From AP-15 sp963698995 (lineage in GTDB: Bacteria; Pseudomonadota; Alphaproteobacteria; ATCC43930; CGMCC-115725): a stretch of 64,000 bases of DNA. Every line of letters starts with the position of its first letter. Positions within the stretch are counted from its first letter, which is position 1. The translations under genes and the position numbers were made by a program. This document shows positions 1-9,129 of the stretch, in pieces. The notes under the pieces were generated by a model. The model saw nothing but the letters and a program-made list of their open reading frames with translations. It did not search any database and had not been told where the DNA came from. The stretch covers positions 65,890 to 129,889 of the forward strand of contig CAVOTD010000092.1 of assembly GCA_963698995.1 (NCBI GenBank), read 5' to 3'.

Positions 1-787
1 GGCAATTGGACGGCGGCGGGCCGCCTGAGCTCCGGCGGCGCGGCTTATAGGTCGCCCGGCCGCCGGAGATGTCGAACACCCCGCCGGTCGAGAACGAGCA
101 CTCCTCGGAGGCGAGCCAAGCGACCAAAGCCGCGATCTCCTCGACGAGGACAAAGCGGCCCATCGGGATTTTCGACAGCATGTAGTCGATCTGCGCCTCG
201 GTCATCTGGGCAAAGATGTCGGTGCGGGCGGCGGCCGGCGTCACGCAATTGACGCGGATCCCGGTTCCGGCCAGCTCCTTGCCGAGCGACTTCGTCAGCC
301 CGATGACCCCGGCCTTTGCCGCGGAATAGGCCGACGCGTTCGGGTTGCCCTCCTTGCCGGCAATCGAGGCGATATTGACAATCCGACCGTAATCGCGCCG
401 CTGCATCACCGGAAGCACGGCGCGGCAACAGTTGAAGACGCCGATCAGATCGACCTCGACGACGCGCCGCCATTCTTCGGGCGGGTATGCCGCGAGCGGA
501 AAGTTCGGTCCGGAGATCCCGGCGTTGTTGACCAGGATGTCTGGTGCGCCGAGCCGGCCCTCGACGGCAGCAAGAGCCCGGGCGATTGTTGCCGGTTCGG
601 TCACGTCGACGATGTCGCAGCTGGCATTGTCGACCGCACTCGCGGTTATCGCGGCGGCGTCGCGGTCGGCATCCCAGATTGCAACCTTGGCGCCGCAGCC
701 TGAAAACCTCTCGGCGATGGCGCGGCCGATGCCGCGTGCGGCACCGGTGACGATGGCTATCCGTCCGCCCAGATCGATCCGGTTCAT
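1..787 (-). CDS. SDR family oxidoreductase, FabG-like (cut by window edge)
   Basis: NAD(P)-dependent short-chain dehydrogenase/reductase. From the ATG at 787 the product begins MNRIDLGGR and shows the Rossmann motif TGAARGIG, then NNAG, a catalytic Ser in the NIASIAG stretch, the YSAAK active-site Tyr/Lys pair and the family ending GGVFDISGGRATY. Most relatives stop just after that last motif; here the frame stays open (KPRRRSS...) to base 1, so the C-terminus is missing from the window. An ATG at 796 is an alternative start. The substrate cannot be read from the sequence; 3-oxoacyl-ACP reductase or a general alcohol/ketone reductase are both possible. Confidence 0.85.
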   Translation of the reverse strand, partial: MNRIDLGGRIAIVTGAARGIGRAIAERFSGCGAKVAIWDADRDAAAITASAVDNASCDIVDVTEPATIARALAAVEGRLGAPDILVNNAGISGPNFPLAAYPPEEWRRVVEVDLIGVFNCCRAVLPVMQRRDYGRIVNIASIAGKEGNPNASAYSAAKAGVIGLTKSLGKELAGTGIRVNCVTPAAARTDIFAQMTEAQIDYMLSKIPMGRFVLVEEIAALVAWLASEECSFSTGGVFDISGGRATYKPRRRSSGGPPPSNC

Positions 788-1001
788 CGGTTCCATTTCC
801 CCCTCAGTCGAGCAGCAGCGCCACCCGGGGAACCCGGGCCGGCATTTGCCGTTTTAGAGGCGGTCAGCGCGGGGGTACAAATGGAAGATCTGGAGCATCG
901 CCTGACGAAGATCGGCTACCGCCGGGTGCGGCCCGACGCCGCATGCTGGCAGGTTTCGCGTCTCGAGGCAGTCGCAGCGACTGGGCCGGCGCGCTCGCCT
1001 C

Positions 1002-1679
1002 CTAGGCTGCGGGTTTCGGCAAACAATCGGATGCTGCGATTTTGGCTCGATCGGCTCGACGACCGAGATCGGGCTCCGCCCTATCTGATCCGCCGGGTAA
1101 CCGGTTGAGGAGGCGGCGCGACCGCAGCGCACTGATCACTGCGGAAAAATGGCGAGCGGCCGAGCGATCGAGCCCCTCCATCCAGTTCTGATCGAGAAAC
1201 GAAGCAAGCGCCGGCTGGCCGAGCTTAGCCTCCGAGATTATGCCGAGCAGTGACGCGGCCGCCTCATCCTCGGCGCGCGCGGGCGGCGAGAGGATCGCGA
1301 CGCGCTCAGCCGCGTCGCGATCGATCGTATCAGGACCGGGTCCGAGCCCGAAATCGACAAGGTACCGGCGTTCGGGCGGGGCCACGGCAAAATGAGCGAC
1401 TTCGTGAAGGATGACATACGCCTCGGTCGCCCCGTTCAGCGCTTTCCCATCCCAATTAAAAAGGCACCGCGTCCCCTCCGGATGGATCGCCATGCCGCAA
1501 CGGCGCGCGAGGGACAGCGCCGCTAGGCGATGCCGCTGCGCCGCGGCTCCCGCGGCGCGATCCGGCGAGGTCGCCCGGATCCGCCGAAACACAGCACGGT
1601 GGAACGGATCGCGGAGGCCCGCCATGAACCGGTCGAGGGCGTGTTCGAGCTGCTGTCGCGGTATCGGGGTTAAGATCAT
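1002..1679 (-). CDS. Hypothetical protein with HEVAH metallopeptidase-like motif
   Basis: About 225 residues from ATG 1679 (MILTPIPRQQ); the open frame extends further upstream but that part is low-complexity and not protein-like. The middle carries AYVILHEVAHFAV, an HExxH zinc-binding motif as in gluzincin-type peptidases, followed by an acidic stretch RAEDEAAASLLG that could supply a third ligand. No signal peptide or membrane segment is evident. I do not recognise the family; a SprT-like or other small zinc-peptidase fold is conceivable. The N-terminal half is Arg/Ala rich. Confidence 0.6.
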   Translation of the reverse strand: MILTPIPRQQLEHALDRFMAGLRDPFHRAVFRRIRATSPDRAAGAAAQRHRLAALSLARRCGMAIHPEGTRCLFNWDGKALNGATEAYVILHEVAHFAVAPPERRYLVDFGLGPGPDTIDRDAAERVAILSPPARAEDEAAASLLGIISEAKLGQPALASFLDQNWMEGLDRSAARHFSAVISALRSRRLLNRLPGGSDRAEPDLGRRADRAKIAASDCLPKPAA

Positions 1680-1806
1680 TCGATGAGACAGCAAATTGCG
1701 GTCGGGGCGACAGATGAGTGCGCTGCATAGAAATGTGCAACCTTGCAAACGAAAACAGGCGGCCTCTAAGGGCCGCCTGCAGCTTTCCGAGATATATCCG
1801 GAACGG

Positions 1807-3270
1807 TTAGCGATCGTCGGCGTCGCGTCCCGCCGAGGCGTCCACCGCGGGATCGACCGGCACCCGAACGCCGGACAGGACCCACGCGCGCTGGCTCGGG
1901 GCAAAGCGCGGCGCCAACAATCCGTCATTGATTTCCCGAGTTACCGCGAAGCGGTTGAACACCGTCGGCGGGAGGAATAGCCGTTCATTGTTCGGGAAGC
2001 CATCCGTCGCGGTGTCGATGTCGCCTTGCGCGGCGGTGACGATGCCGTCGTCATTCCCGGACACCCGGCGGACCTCGGCGGCATAGGCGTCGAACAGCCG
2101 TTGCTGAAGATTTCGGGTACTCGGCTCGAACGAGGCCGGCCGCTCGTAGACGTCGAGATAGATTTCGTTGGCGAGGCCGCTCGGAACGCCGCGCTCGCGG
2201 AACTCGCGCTGCGCATCGACGTCGCCGTCAAACTTGTCGGGATCGCGCGGCAGGTTGGGGTTGTCGCCGACGATCTGCGGCTTGTTCTGTTCACCACTCG
2301 GCCCGGGGCCAGGGACGATCGATTGCAGCCCGCCGATCTCACCGTCCTGGAAGGTGTCCGGAACCTGACCGAAATTGTCTGGGAAGCCACCGGTGAACGG
2401 GAGTTCGTAAAGCGGGTGGATCCAATTGGTCCCCAGATAGTTGAACTCCCAATAGGAGTGAACGTCCGATTGCTGCAAGGCATTGTAGGCGCCCATGCTC
2501 TCATTGATCGGGACCACATTGGTCTGCACGTCCGGGAAGTGATCGGACGCGCTCGGGAAGTGAGGGTCTGGCCGTCGACGGTGAAGACGTTGCCCGGCTA
2601 CGTTGTTGCCGGTGCCCATCCTCTTCAGTATCTCGGCATCGCGTTGGGTAATCGTTCCGAATTGCGCGTGGCCGTCGGGGCGAGGCTTGGCGACGGTGGG
2701 CACCGTGATGTCGTGGATCATCCACCCTTCATACCAACCGCTCTCGTTGTTGATGACGAACAATGGCGAGATGTCGGTGAAGACATCGTTGAAGGCGCGC
2801 GGGTTGTTAGGATCGGTCGGAAGCCCGGGCTTGGGTTCCAGGACGACACGCACGGCGCCGACCGTGGGCAGTCCGCAGTTCCCTCCGGTGGCGGTCAACT
2901 GCACGTTGCCGTCATTCACCCCGGGGATTATCGCGGTGAAGACGTTGGGTTCGAAACCGTTCGTGTCCAGCAAGTAATACTGAAACAGCTGACTGGCGCC
3001 GTCGGCTTCGGCGAACACCTGCATCGGCAGATACGTGTGCGGCCGGTTGGCCAGCTGCGCCAGCCGATCCTGCAACGCCCCGGGTAGTTTAGCGATGTCG
3101 CCGCGCGCACGGACCGCGGCTTCGTCCGCTGCGGCATTCGGATTCGGGTGACACGGTGGTGGTGGTTGCTCCGCTCGGGCGCTGCCAATTCCCAGAACTG
3201 CAGGAATTGTGACTGTTAACATGGAACAAAGCCGGACAAACCTTGCTCCATTCATTGTCTGCTGCTGCAT
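1807..3270 (-). CDS. Secreted protein of unknown function
   Basis: 487 residues with a Sec-type signal peptide (basic start, hydrophobic core TVTIPAVLGIG, then SARA-EQ). The mature part is rich in Asp, Asn and Pro with many aromatic patches (SYWEFNYLGTNWIHPLYELP), consistent with an extracellular or periplasmic beta-rich protein. I do not recognise a family. Around 2550-2600 the sequence GNNVAG is followed by the Arg-rich QRLHRRRPD, while another frame there reads the much more natural NVFTVDGQTLT before the main frame resumes. Two compensating indels of a few codons are therefore possible. It stands alone, with non-coding DNA (3271-3515) upstream. Confidence 0.7.
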   Translation of the reverse strand: MQQQTMNGARFVRLCSMLTVTIPAVLGIGSARAEQPPPPCHPNPNAAADEAAVRARGDIAKLPGALQDRLAQLANRPHTYLPMQVFAEADGASQLFQYYLLDTNGFEPNVFTAIIPGVNDGNVQLTATGGNCGLPTVGAVRVVLEPKPGLPTDPNNPRAFNDVFTDISPLFVINNESGWYEGWMIHDITVPTVAKPRPDGHAQFGTITQRDAEILKRMGTGNNVAGQRLHRRRPDPHFPSASDHFPDVQTNVVPINESMGAYNALQQSDVHSYWEFNYLGTNWIHPLYELPFTGGFPDNFGQVPDTFQDGEIGGLQSIVPGPGPSGEQNKPQIVGDNPNLPRDPDKFDGDVDAQREFRERGVPSGLANEIYLDVYERPASFEPSTRNLQQRLFDAYAAEVRRVSGNDDGIVTAAQGDIDTATDGFPNNERLFLPPTVFNRFAVTREINDGLLAPRFAPSQRAWVLSGVRVPVDPAVDASAGRDADDR

Positions 3271-3515
3271 AACGATCTCCCGGCACGTCTGTTGGTGGAC
3301 GAGATCGCCGGCACCGAGAAGCGGGCGCCCGCGTCCTGGTCAATAGGGACTCGGCGGTTCAGATATTTATTCCAGAGGGCTTCGGCAGCAGCGTGTTGGT
3401 GCGCCGGAAATACCGTTATTGCAGCGCAGACGGCACTAAAATCAATTGGTTACGGCGCTCAGTGGACCCAGTAAAGTTTTCGTGAGCGGGCAGTCGGCAC
3501 CGGCAAAGCGGATGG

Positions 3516-4352
3516 CTAGCTGGGCTTACCCGGCACCGGCGGGATCTTGGCTCTTGCGCCGTCGGGCGAGTTCTGTCGGTAGACTATCTCTGCCAGCTTG
3601 AGCAAAAGGTCACGTGGAGCATTGGCGGCAATCGCATAAGCGAGGCCGTTGTCCACCCAATAAAAGGCGTTGATGCCGCCTTGTTCGCGGAATTTGAACT
3701 CGGACTCGCCGCCGACATCGACCGAGAGGAAATAGCAGCTCAATCGCGTGCCTTTGCCGTTTTCGTACATAAAGAGTGCCGCGGGTCCGCTGTCGGCCGG
3801 CAGCAGCCGCCCGCCCATCAGCCGGAAGCCGAGCGCGGTCAGATCGGGCGCGATCAGCCGGTGACCAAGCCGCTTCGACAGCCACTGCACGAGATGCGCC
3901 TCTTCGTCGGCGCCGACCTCGACCGGATGGCGGGTTTCTACCGAAAAAGTCCGGTGCGCCGCGATGGCATCGTCGAAGACCGCACGGGCGAGCATTGCCG
4001 AGGCCGATAGGGTGAGACCCGGCAGCACGTCGCGAACAGTCCACCCGCCGATTCCGCCGAGGATCAGGAAACCGATTGCCGCAGCGACGCGGGCGAGCCG
4101 CCGCCGGCCAAGGCGCCGCCGCTCAGCGAGGAGGTAAGCAACCCGGAGGCGTGCCGGTATCGGTCCGGCGGATTGCGCATCGAAGGCGGCGCGCAACGCC
4201 TGTCGCTGGTTCGCATATTGTGACCAGCGCTCCCGCGCGTCGCGATGCGTCGCTAGATAAGTGTCTACGATCGGGGTACGCTCGGGCGGCAGGCGGCCAT
4301 CGATCCGCGCCTGTAGGTCGTCGTCATCTACCGGCCGGTCCGCCGCCCTCAC
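3516..4352 (-). CDS. Anti-sigma factor (membrane-anchored)
   Basis: 278 residues starting with a GTG that overlaps the TGA of the sigma gene (GTGA). The N-terminal part (about 1-75) is the helical sigma-binding type (DDDLQARIDGRLPPER). A single transmembrane helix lies near residues 88-106 (AAAIGFLILGGIGGWTV). The C-terminal periplasmic domain ends GLAYAIAANAPRDLLLKLAEIVYRQ, as in anti-sigma factors of the ECF partners common in alphaproteobacteria. No His-x3-Cys-x2-Cys zinc motif is present, so this is not a ZAS-type anti-sigma factor. Expected role: sequester the co-encoded sigma factor at the inner membrane until an unidentified envelope signal arrives. Confidence 0.85.
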   Translation of the reverse strand: MRAADRPVDDDDLQARIDGRLPPERTPIVDTYLATHRDARERWSQYANQRQALRAAFDAQSAGPIPARLRVAYLLAERRRLGRRRLARVAAAIGFLILGGIGGWTVRDVLPGLTLSASAMLARAVFDDAIAAHRTFSVETRHPVEVGADEEAHLVQWLSKRLGHRLIAPDLTALGFRLMGGRLLPADSGPAALFMYENGKGTRLSCYFLSVDVGGESEFKFREQGGINAFYWVDNGLAYAIAANAPRDLLLKLAEIVYRQNSPDGARAKIPPVPGKPS

Positions 4353-4882
4353 TTGACTCTCCTCAACGCCGCACCTCGGGACGAGCTGCTTTCGTCGAGG
4401 TCTCCGTGCATCTGGTAGCGCAGGCGCTCGCGGCCGCGCGACAGCCTGGACATCACCGTGCCGATCGGCACGCTCAATACGCGCGCGGCCTCCTCGTAGG
4501 AGAGATCCTCGACGCCGATCAAAAATAGTACCGATCGCTGCTCCTGCGGCAATGACGAAAAGGCGCGCAATAGATCGCGATGCTCGAGCGCGGAATCCTG
4601 CCCGCCATCAACGCCCGGCAACTCGGTCTCCTCGGTGAGGGTGTCGTGCAGGCCGCGCCGGCGCAAGCGATGCTGATCGGTCAAAAAGCGGTTGTACAGA
4701 ATAGTGCAGAGCCAGCCCCGGAGGCTTCCGCCGGGCCGCCGCAGGTGCCAGCGCGAGAGTGCGCGTTCGAGCGTATCCTGTACGAGGTCATCGGCGCGTT
4801 CTCGATCACCGCGCAGCAGCGCGCAAGCGAAGCGGCGCAACCCGGGGATCTGCGCTTCGATCAAAGCGGCTCGGTCTGACAT
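4349..4882 (-). CDS. RNA polymerase ECF sigma factor
   Basis: 177 residues from ATG 4882 (MSDRAALIEAQIPGL); the longer open frame upstream looks like leader DNA. Sigma region 2 (RADDLVQDTLERALSRW ... LRGWLCTILYNRF, about residues 29-66) and region 4 (LPQEQRSVLFLIGVEDLSY, then the helix-turn-helix EEAARVLSVPIGTVMSRLSRGR) are clear. Translationally coupled to the anti-sigma gene by a 4-base overlap, the usual arrangement for an autoregulated ECF pair. The regulon is unknown; the region upstream (4883-5244) should hold its promoter. Confidence 0.93.
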   Translation of the reverse strand: MSDRAALIEAQIPGLRRFACALLRGDRERADDLVQDTLERALSRWHLRRPGGSLRGWLCTILYNRFLTDQHRLRRRGLHDTLTEETELPGVDGGQDSALEHRDLLRAFSSLPQEQRSVLFLIGVEDLSYEEAARVLSVPIGTVMSRLSRGRERLRYQMHGDLDESSSSRGAALRRVK

Positions 4883-5244
4883 GGCGTCACCGTAAGACAC
4901 TCTGCTGCAGGGGAGCCGCGACCAATTCCAGCCGATCGGCGACAATCCGGCCGGCGCACGGTCTCGGATCAATGTAGCCGTCATCATCACCGGTCTATTT
5001 TTCACCGTAAAATCACATTCCTGTTAACTAAGCCAGCCCAATTGGATGCTGAAGGAGCGTAAATTCGCTCTGGATCAACTTGCCGGCTTCCGCGACTGTC
5101 CGTCGCAAGGCCCCGAATGACCGCTTGGGTGCGATTGTACTTGCGGACGCGCTCGAGCACCGGCCTCTCCTCTGCGAGTTCTATGACATCGCGAGTTCGG
5201 GATTTATTCCGCGCCGTGGGGCCAGAAACCCGGCGCAATGCCCG
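4883..5244. other. Non-coding gap upstream of the ECF sigma gene
   Basis: 362 bases between the DUF502 stop and the sigma start. Overlapping open frames here are not protein-like. An AT-richer patch near 4985-5040 (minus strand AACAGGAATGTG...GGTGAAAA) is the best place for the sigma gene promoter, but I could not identify convincing -35/-10 elements. Confidence 0.4.
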
Positions 5245-5899
5245 TCAGCGAGGTTCTGTGCGCTCGGTGCTGCGTTCGACGATCTGCGGCGACGCCACGC
5301 CCATCGACACATAGATGCTCATCAGGGTTTCCACCCCGATATTGGCGGGCTTCACCCAGGCGGCCGGGACATAGATCAAAGCGCCGCCGACCGGCACCGG
5401 AGCGGACGGGACGAGGACTACATGATAGCGCTCTCCACCGATCATGATCGGCTTTGGCATCGGCAACAGTCCGAGAACCCCGGCGCCGCCGTCGCCGCCG
5501 AAAAAGCACCAGACCGGGCTCATGCTCTTGAGGCCCTCCTGGTCTTTTCGGTCCATGACTGCAACAAACCGCTTGGTGACATCGTAAAGATTGCCGACAA
5601 ACGGGATTCGCTGCATCAACGAGTTCGATTAAATGACGAACCCGGCTTTCCAGTCGGGACTCGACGCCCAGCCCGAGCAAATAAATCAACCCGACCACGA
5701 TGACTGCGCCGAGCGCGTAGGCCGCGACAGGTGAGTCCGAAAGGGGGAACCCGATCGAGATCAAGATCCGCCCGATCGCACTGTCCGGACCGACGTATCC
5801 GTAGATAAAGGTGCCGACCCATACGATGACGGTGATCGTCACGGCGAGCGGGAGCAGGACAAGAAATCCTGCCAAGAAGGTCCGGAAGCGAGTGATCAT
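5245..5899 (-). CDS. DUF502 family membrane protein (frameshifted)
   Basis: The first part (ATG 5899, MITRFRTFLAG) has two transmembrane helices (FLVLLPLAVTITVIVWVGTF and a second near GAVIVVGLIYLLGLGV). At about 5610-5620 the reading frame breaks after RHLIELV and continues one base over with MQRIPFVGNLYDVTKRFVAV, then the family-like VPSAPVPVGGALIYVP and MSIYVSMGVASPQ, ending at 5245. Both halves are good DUF502 sequence, so the gene is intact apart from one indel. It lies 29 bases or more downstream of the RND transporter on the same strand. Function unknown; family members are inner-membrane proteins. Confidence 0.8.
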
Positions 5900-5948
5900 C
5901 GAACGGCGACCGCCGAACACGCCAAGAGTGAATACCTTGGCGGCTGAG

Positions 5949-8900
5949 TCATTCGGCGGCTTTGTCGGGTACGGTGCTGCGAGGTAGGGCGGGTCTGGGT
6001 GGTCTGGACAGGTTTTTGACCCGCTCGCGCAGGGTTTGGAACAGCACGTAGAGGCCCGGGATCACAAAGATGCCGAGAAAGCTCGCGGCGACCATTCCGC
6101 CGAACACCGCGGTACCGACCGCTCGGATCGTCGCGGCGCCAGCCCCGGACGCGATGACAAGCGGCACCAATCCGGCAATGAACGCGAAGGAGGTCATCAT
6201 CACGGCGCGAAACCGCAATCTAGCGGCTTCGATTGCGGCTGCGACGATCTCCTGTCCCTCGCGCCGCTGCTCCATCGCAAACTCGATGATCAAAATGGCG
6301 TTTTTGGCGGCGAGTGCGATCAGCACGACAATGCCGATCTGCGCATAGATGTTGTTGTCGAGCTCGAACAGCTTCAGCGCGGCCATTGCGCCAAACAGGC
6401 CGACAACGACCGACAGCAATGCGGCTACCGGTATCGTCCAGCTCTCGTAAAGGCCGACGAGAAACAGGTAGGCAAAGACGATCGCCAGACCGAGGATCGA
6501 GCCGGTCTGCCCTGCCGCCGCCTTTTCCTGCAGCGCCGTGCCGGTCCATTCGTATGAAAAGCCGTGCGGCAGCGTGGCGGCGGCGACCGCCTCCATCGCC
6601 GCCATCGCCTCGCCCGACGAGTGACCGGGAGCGGGCCCGCCATTGATCGTAACCGAGCGCCGGTTATTGTAACGGACGATAGAAGATGGAGCAGTGATCA
6701 GCTCGACATCGGCGACCGTACGCAAGGGGATCAGATCGCCCTGCGAGGTGCGGACGCGCACTCGAAAGATATCCTCGACATTTTTGCGATCGGTTGCGTC
6801 CGCCTGAACCTTGACCTGCCAGGTGCGGCCGAAGCGATTGAAGTCGTTGACGTAGGTGCCGCCCATCGCGGTCTGCAACGCGCTGAAGATGTCGCCGATC
6901 GACACTCCCAAAGTCTCGGCGCGCTCGCGGTCGAGCTTCAGATAGACCTGCGGCGTCGAGGCGCCATAGGTCGTGTAGACACCGGCCAATGCCGGGTTCT
7001 GATTGGCGGCGATGACGAGCCCGTCTGCCACAGCTGCGAGATCCTTCGGTGCCGCACCCGCGAGGCTCTGCAGCTGCAATTCGAAGCCGGCGGCATTCCC
7101 CAGTCCGCTAATTGGCGGCATGTTGAAAGCGATGACATTGGCGGTCGCGATCGTCCGAAACAACGAATTGACCTCGGCCAATGCCGAGAAGACCGATAGC
7201 GACTTGTCTGTCCTTTCGTCGAACGGCTTCAGCCCGATGATGGCGAGGGCCTTGTTCGGCAGGGCGAGGCCATCAATCAAGCTATAGCCGGCGACGGTGA
7301 GCACGCTTTGGGTCCAGGGCCGGTCGCGGATCATGCCCTCGACCTCCTCCACGACCCGGCTCGTTCGGTTCAGCGAGGCGGCATCCGGCAGCTGGACCTC
7401 GGCGAAAAACGCACCCTGGTCCTCTTCGGGAAGGAAGCCGGTCGGCACGATTTTTGTCAGCCAGCCGGTCCCCAAGGCAAAGGCGAGTACCAGCGCTGCG
7501 GTGATCAGCGCGCGGCGCGCCAGTGGCCGCACCAGTCCCACATACCCGTCGCGGCTCCTGTCGATGCCGCGCTGAAGCCAGGCGATAAGCCCCCGTCGAG
7601 GACCGCGGTGCCGCAACAAAACCGCGCACAAAGCCGGCGACAGGCTCAGCGCATTGATCGCCGAGATCAGCATCGACACCGAGACGGCCACCGCAAATTG
7701 CTGGTAGAGCTGGCCGGTGATGCCGGGGATGAAAGCAGTCGGCACGAACACTGAAAGCAGCACGAGCGTGATCGCGATGATCGGCGCGGTGACCAACGAC
7801 ATCGCCTTTTCCGCTGCTTCGGCGGGTGTCGCCTCAGGCTCCGTCTCGAGGATATGCTCGACCGCTTCAACGACGACGATTGCGTCGTCAACGACAATGC
7901 CAATCGCCAGCACCAGCGCAAGGAGCGAAATCGTGTTGGCCGAGAAACCGAGCGCCAACATAACCGCGAACGTCCCCACGAGCGCAACCGGCACGGCGAT
8001 GATCGGGATCAGCGTCGCGCGCAGGCTCCCGAGGAAGATGAAGACAACGACGCCGACGAGCACAAAGGCTTCGAGCAAAGTCTTCGCGACCTTGTGGATC
8101 ATCGCGTTGACGAAGACCGTCGTGTCGTACATCACGTCATAGGCGACGTCCTCGGGCAGAAGGGGCTCCATTTCCTTCAGCGCCTTTTTTACGCCTGCGG
8201 CGACCGCGATCGCGTTGGCGCCAGGTGACTGATAAATAGCGATGGCCTCGCCGGGCCGGCCGTTGTAGCGCGCGAGGCTGTCGGCCGTTTTCGAGCCGAG
8301 CTCGGCGCGGGCGATGTCCTTGATGCGGACAACCCCGCCATCGGGGCTGGCGCGGACGATGATATTGTTGAACTCCTCGACCGTGGTCAGCCGCCCTTGG
8401 GTGCTGATGTTCAGCTGAAATTCGACCTCGGGCACGAGCGGCGCCGCGCCGACGCGGCCGACCGGGGCCTGGATGTTCTGCGAGTTGAGCGCATTGATGA
8501 CGTCCTTGGGAGTGATGCCGAGACTGGCCATGCGGTCGAGATTGAGCCAGATCCGCATCGAGTATTCGAGATCACCCCACTGGCTCGCATCGCCCACGCC
8601 GCGCACTCGCTTCAAGGTGTCGACCATGTTGATCTTGGCGTAATTCGACAGGAACAGAGCGTCGCGGCTGCCCTTGGGCGAATAGACTGCGACCACCTGC
8701 AGCAGTGAGGTCGACTGCTTCTTGGTCGTGACGCCATTGCGCTGCACTTCGGGCGGCAATAGAGCAAGCGCTTGGTTGACCCGGTTGGTGGTGTTGACGG
8801 TGTTGAGGTCAGGGTCGCTGCCGACCTCGAAGGTAACGTTGAGCGTGTAGGTTCCGTCACCGCCTGAGGTCGATTTCATGTAGATCATCCGCTCGACGCC

Positions 8901-9113
8901 GTTAACTTGCGCCTCGATGACCTGCGCGACGCTTTCCTCGACGGCCGCAGCCGATGCGCCGGGATAGAGCGCGGTCACCTGCACTTGCGGCGGGACGATA
9001 TCGGGGAACTGTGCAACCGGCAGCGCGCGGAGCGCGATGACGCCGGCAATCGAAATGACCACCGCGATGACGATGGCGAGCCGTGGCCGGTGGATGAAGA
9101 CGGACGAGATCAT
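5949..9113 (-). CDS. RND efflux transporter, inner-membrane permease (HAE1/AcrB type)
   Basis: 1054 residues, full length for the AcrB/MexB class. Proton-motive drug/proton antiporter of a tripartite pump. N-terminus MISSVFIHRPRLAIVIAVV is TM1; the first periplasmic porter loop follows (PDIVPPQVQVTALYPGAS). TM4 contains the proton-relay pair Asp409-Asp410 (GIVVDDAIVVVE). The duplicated second half carries ALAAKNAILIIEFA with the conserved TM10 Lys. The adaptor gene is immediately upstream (16-base gap), forming an operon transcribed leftward; no outer-membrane TolC-type gene is present in the window. Substrates are not predictable. Confidence 0.95.
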   Translation of the reverse strand: MISSVFIHRPRLAIVIAVVISIAGVIALRALPVAQFPDIVPPQVQVTALYPGASAAAVEESVAQVIEAQVNGVERMIYMKSTSGGDGTYTLNVTFEVGSDPDLNTVNTTNRVNQALALLPPEVQRNGVTTKKQSTSLLQVVAVYSPKGSRDALFLSNYAKINMVDTLKRVRGVGDASQWGDLEYSMRIWLNLDRMASLGITPKDVINALNSQNIQAPVGRVGAAPLVPEVEFQLNISTQGRLTTVEEFNNIIVRASPDGGVVRIKDIARAELGSKTADSLARYNGRPGEAIAIYQSPGANAIAVAAGVKKALKEMEPLLPEDVAYDVMYDTTVFVNAMIHKVAKTLLEAFVLVGVVVFIFLGSLRATLIPIIAVPVALVGTFAVMLALGFSANTISLLALVLAIGIVVDDAIVVVEAVEHILETEPEATPAEAAEKAMSLVTAPIIAITLVLLSVFVPTAFIPGITGQLYQQFAVAVSVSMLISAINALSLSPALCAVLLRHRGPRRGLIAWLQRGIDRSRDGYVGLVRPLARRALITAALVLAFALGTGWLTKIVPTGFLPEEDQGAFFAEVQLPDAASLNRTSRVVEEVEGMIRDRPWTQSVLTVAGYSLIDGLALPNKALAIIGLKPFDERTDKSLSVFSALAEVNSLFRTIATANVIAFNMPPISGLGNAAGFELQLQSLAGAAPKDLAAVADGLVIAANQNPALAGVYTTYGASTPQVYLKLDRERAETLGVSIGDIFSALQTAMGGTYVNDFNRFGRTWQVKVQADATDRKNVEDIFRVRVRTSQGDLIPLRTVADVELITAPSSIVRYNNRRSVTINGGPAPGHSSGEAMAAMEAVAAATLPHGFSYEWTGTALQEKAAAGQTGSILGLAIVFAYLFLVGLYESWTIPVAALLSVVVGLFGAMAALKLFELDNNIYAQIGIVVLIALAAKNAILIIEFAMEQRREGQEIVAAAIEAARLRFRAVMMTSFAFIAGLVPLVIASGAGAATIRAVGTAVFGGMVAASFLGIFVIPGLYVLFQTLRERVKNLSRPPRPALPRSTVPDKAAE

Positions 9114-9129
9114 CGAGGCATGGCCCTTG

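Noticed and set aside
881..1108. Open frame on the plus strand (75 residues)
   Set aside because: Overlaps the 3' end of the HEVAH gene in antisense, no ribosome binding site, and composition is not protein-like.
2026..3087. 353-residue open frame on the plus strand opposite the secreted protein
   Set aside because: Antisense shadow; the minus frame has a signal peptide and natural composition.
7717..8228. Several long open frames opposite the RND transporter gene (also at 6036-6557 and 9037-10260)
   Set aside because: Antisense shadows of high-GC coding sequence; repetitive Asp/Arg/His composition and no motifs.
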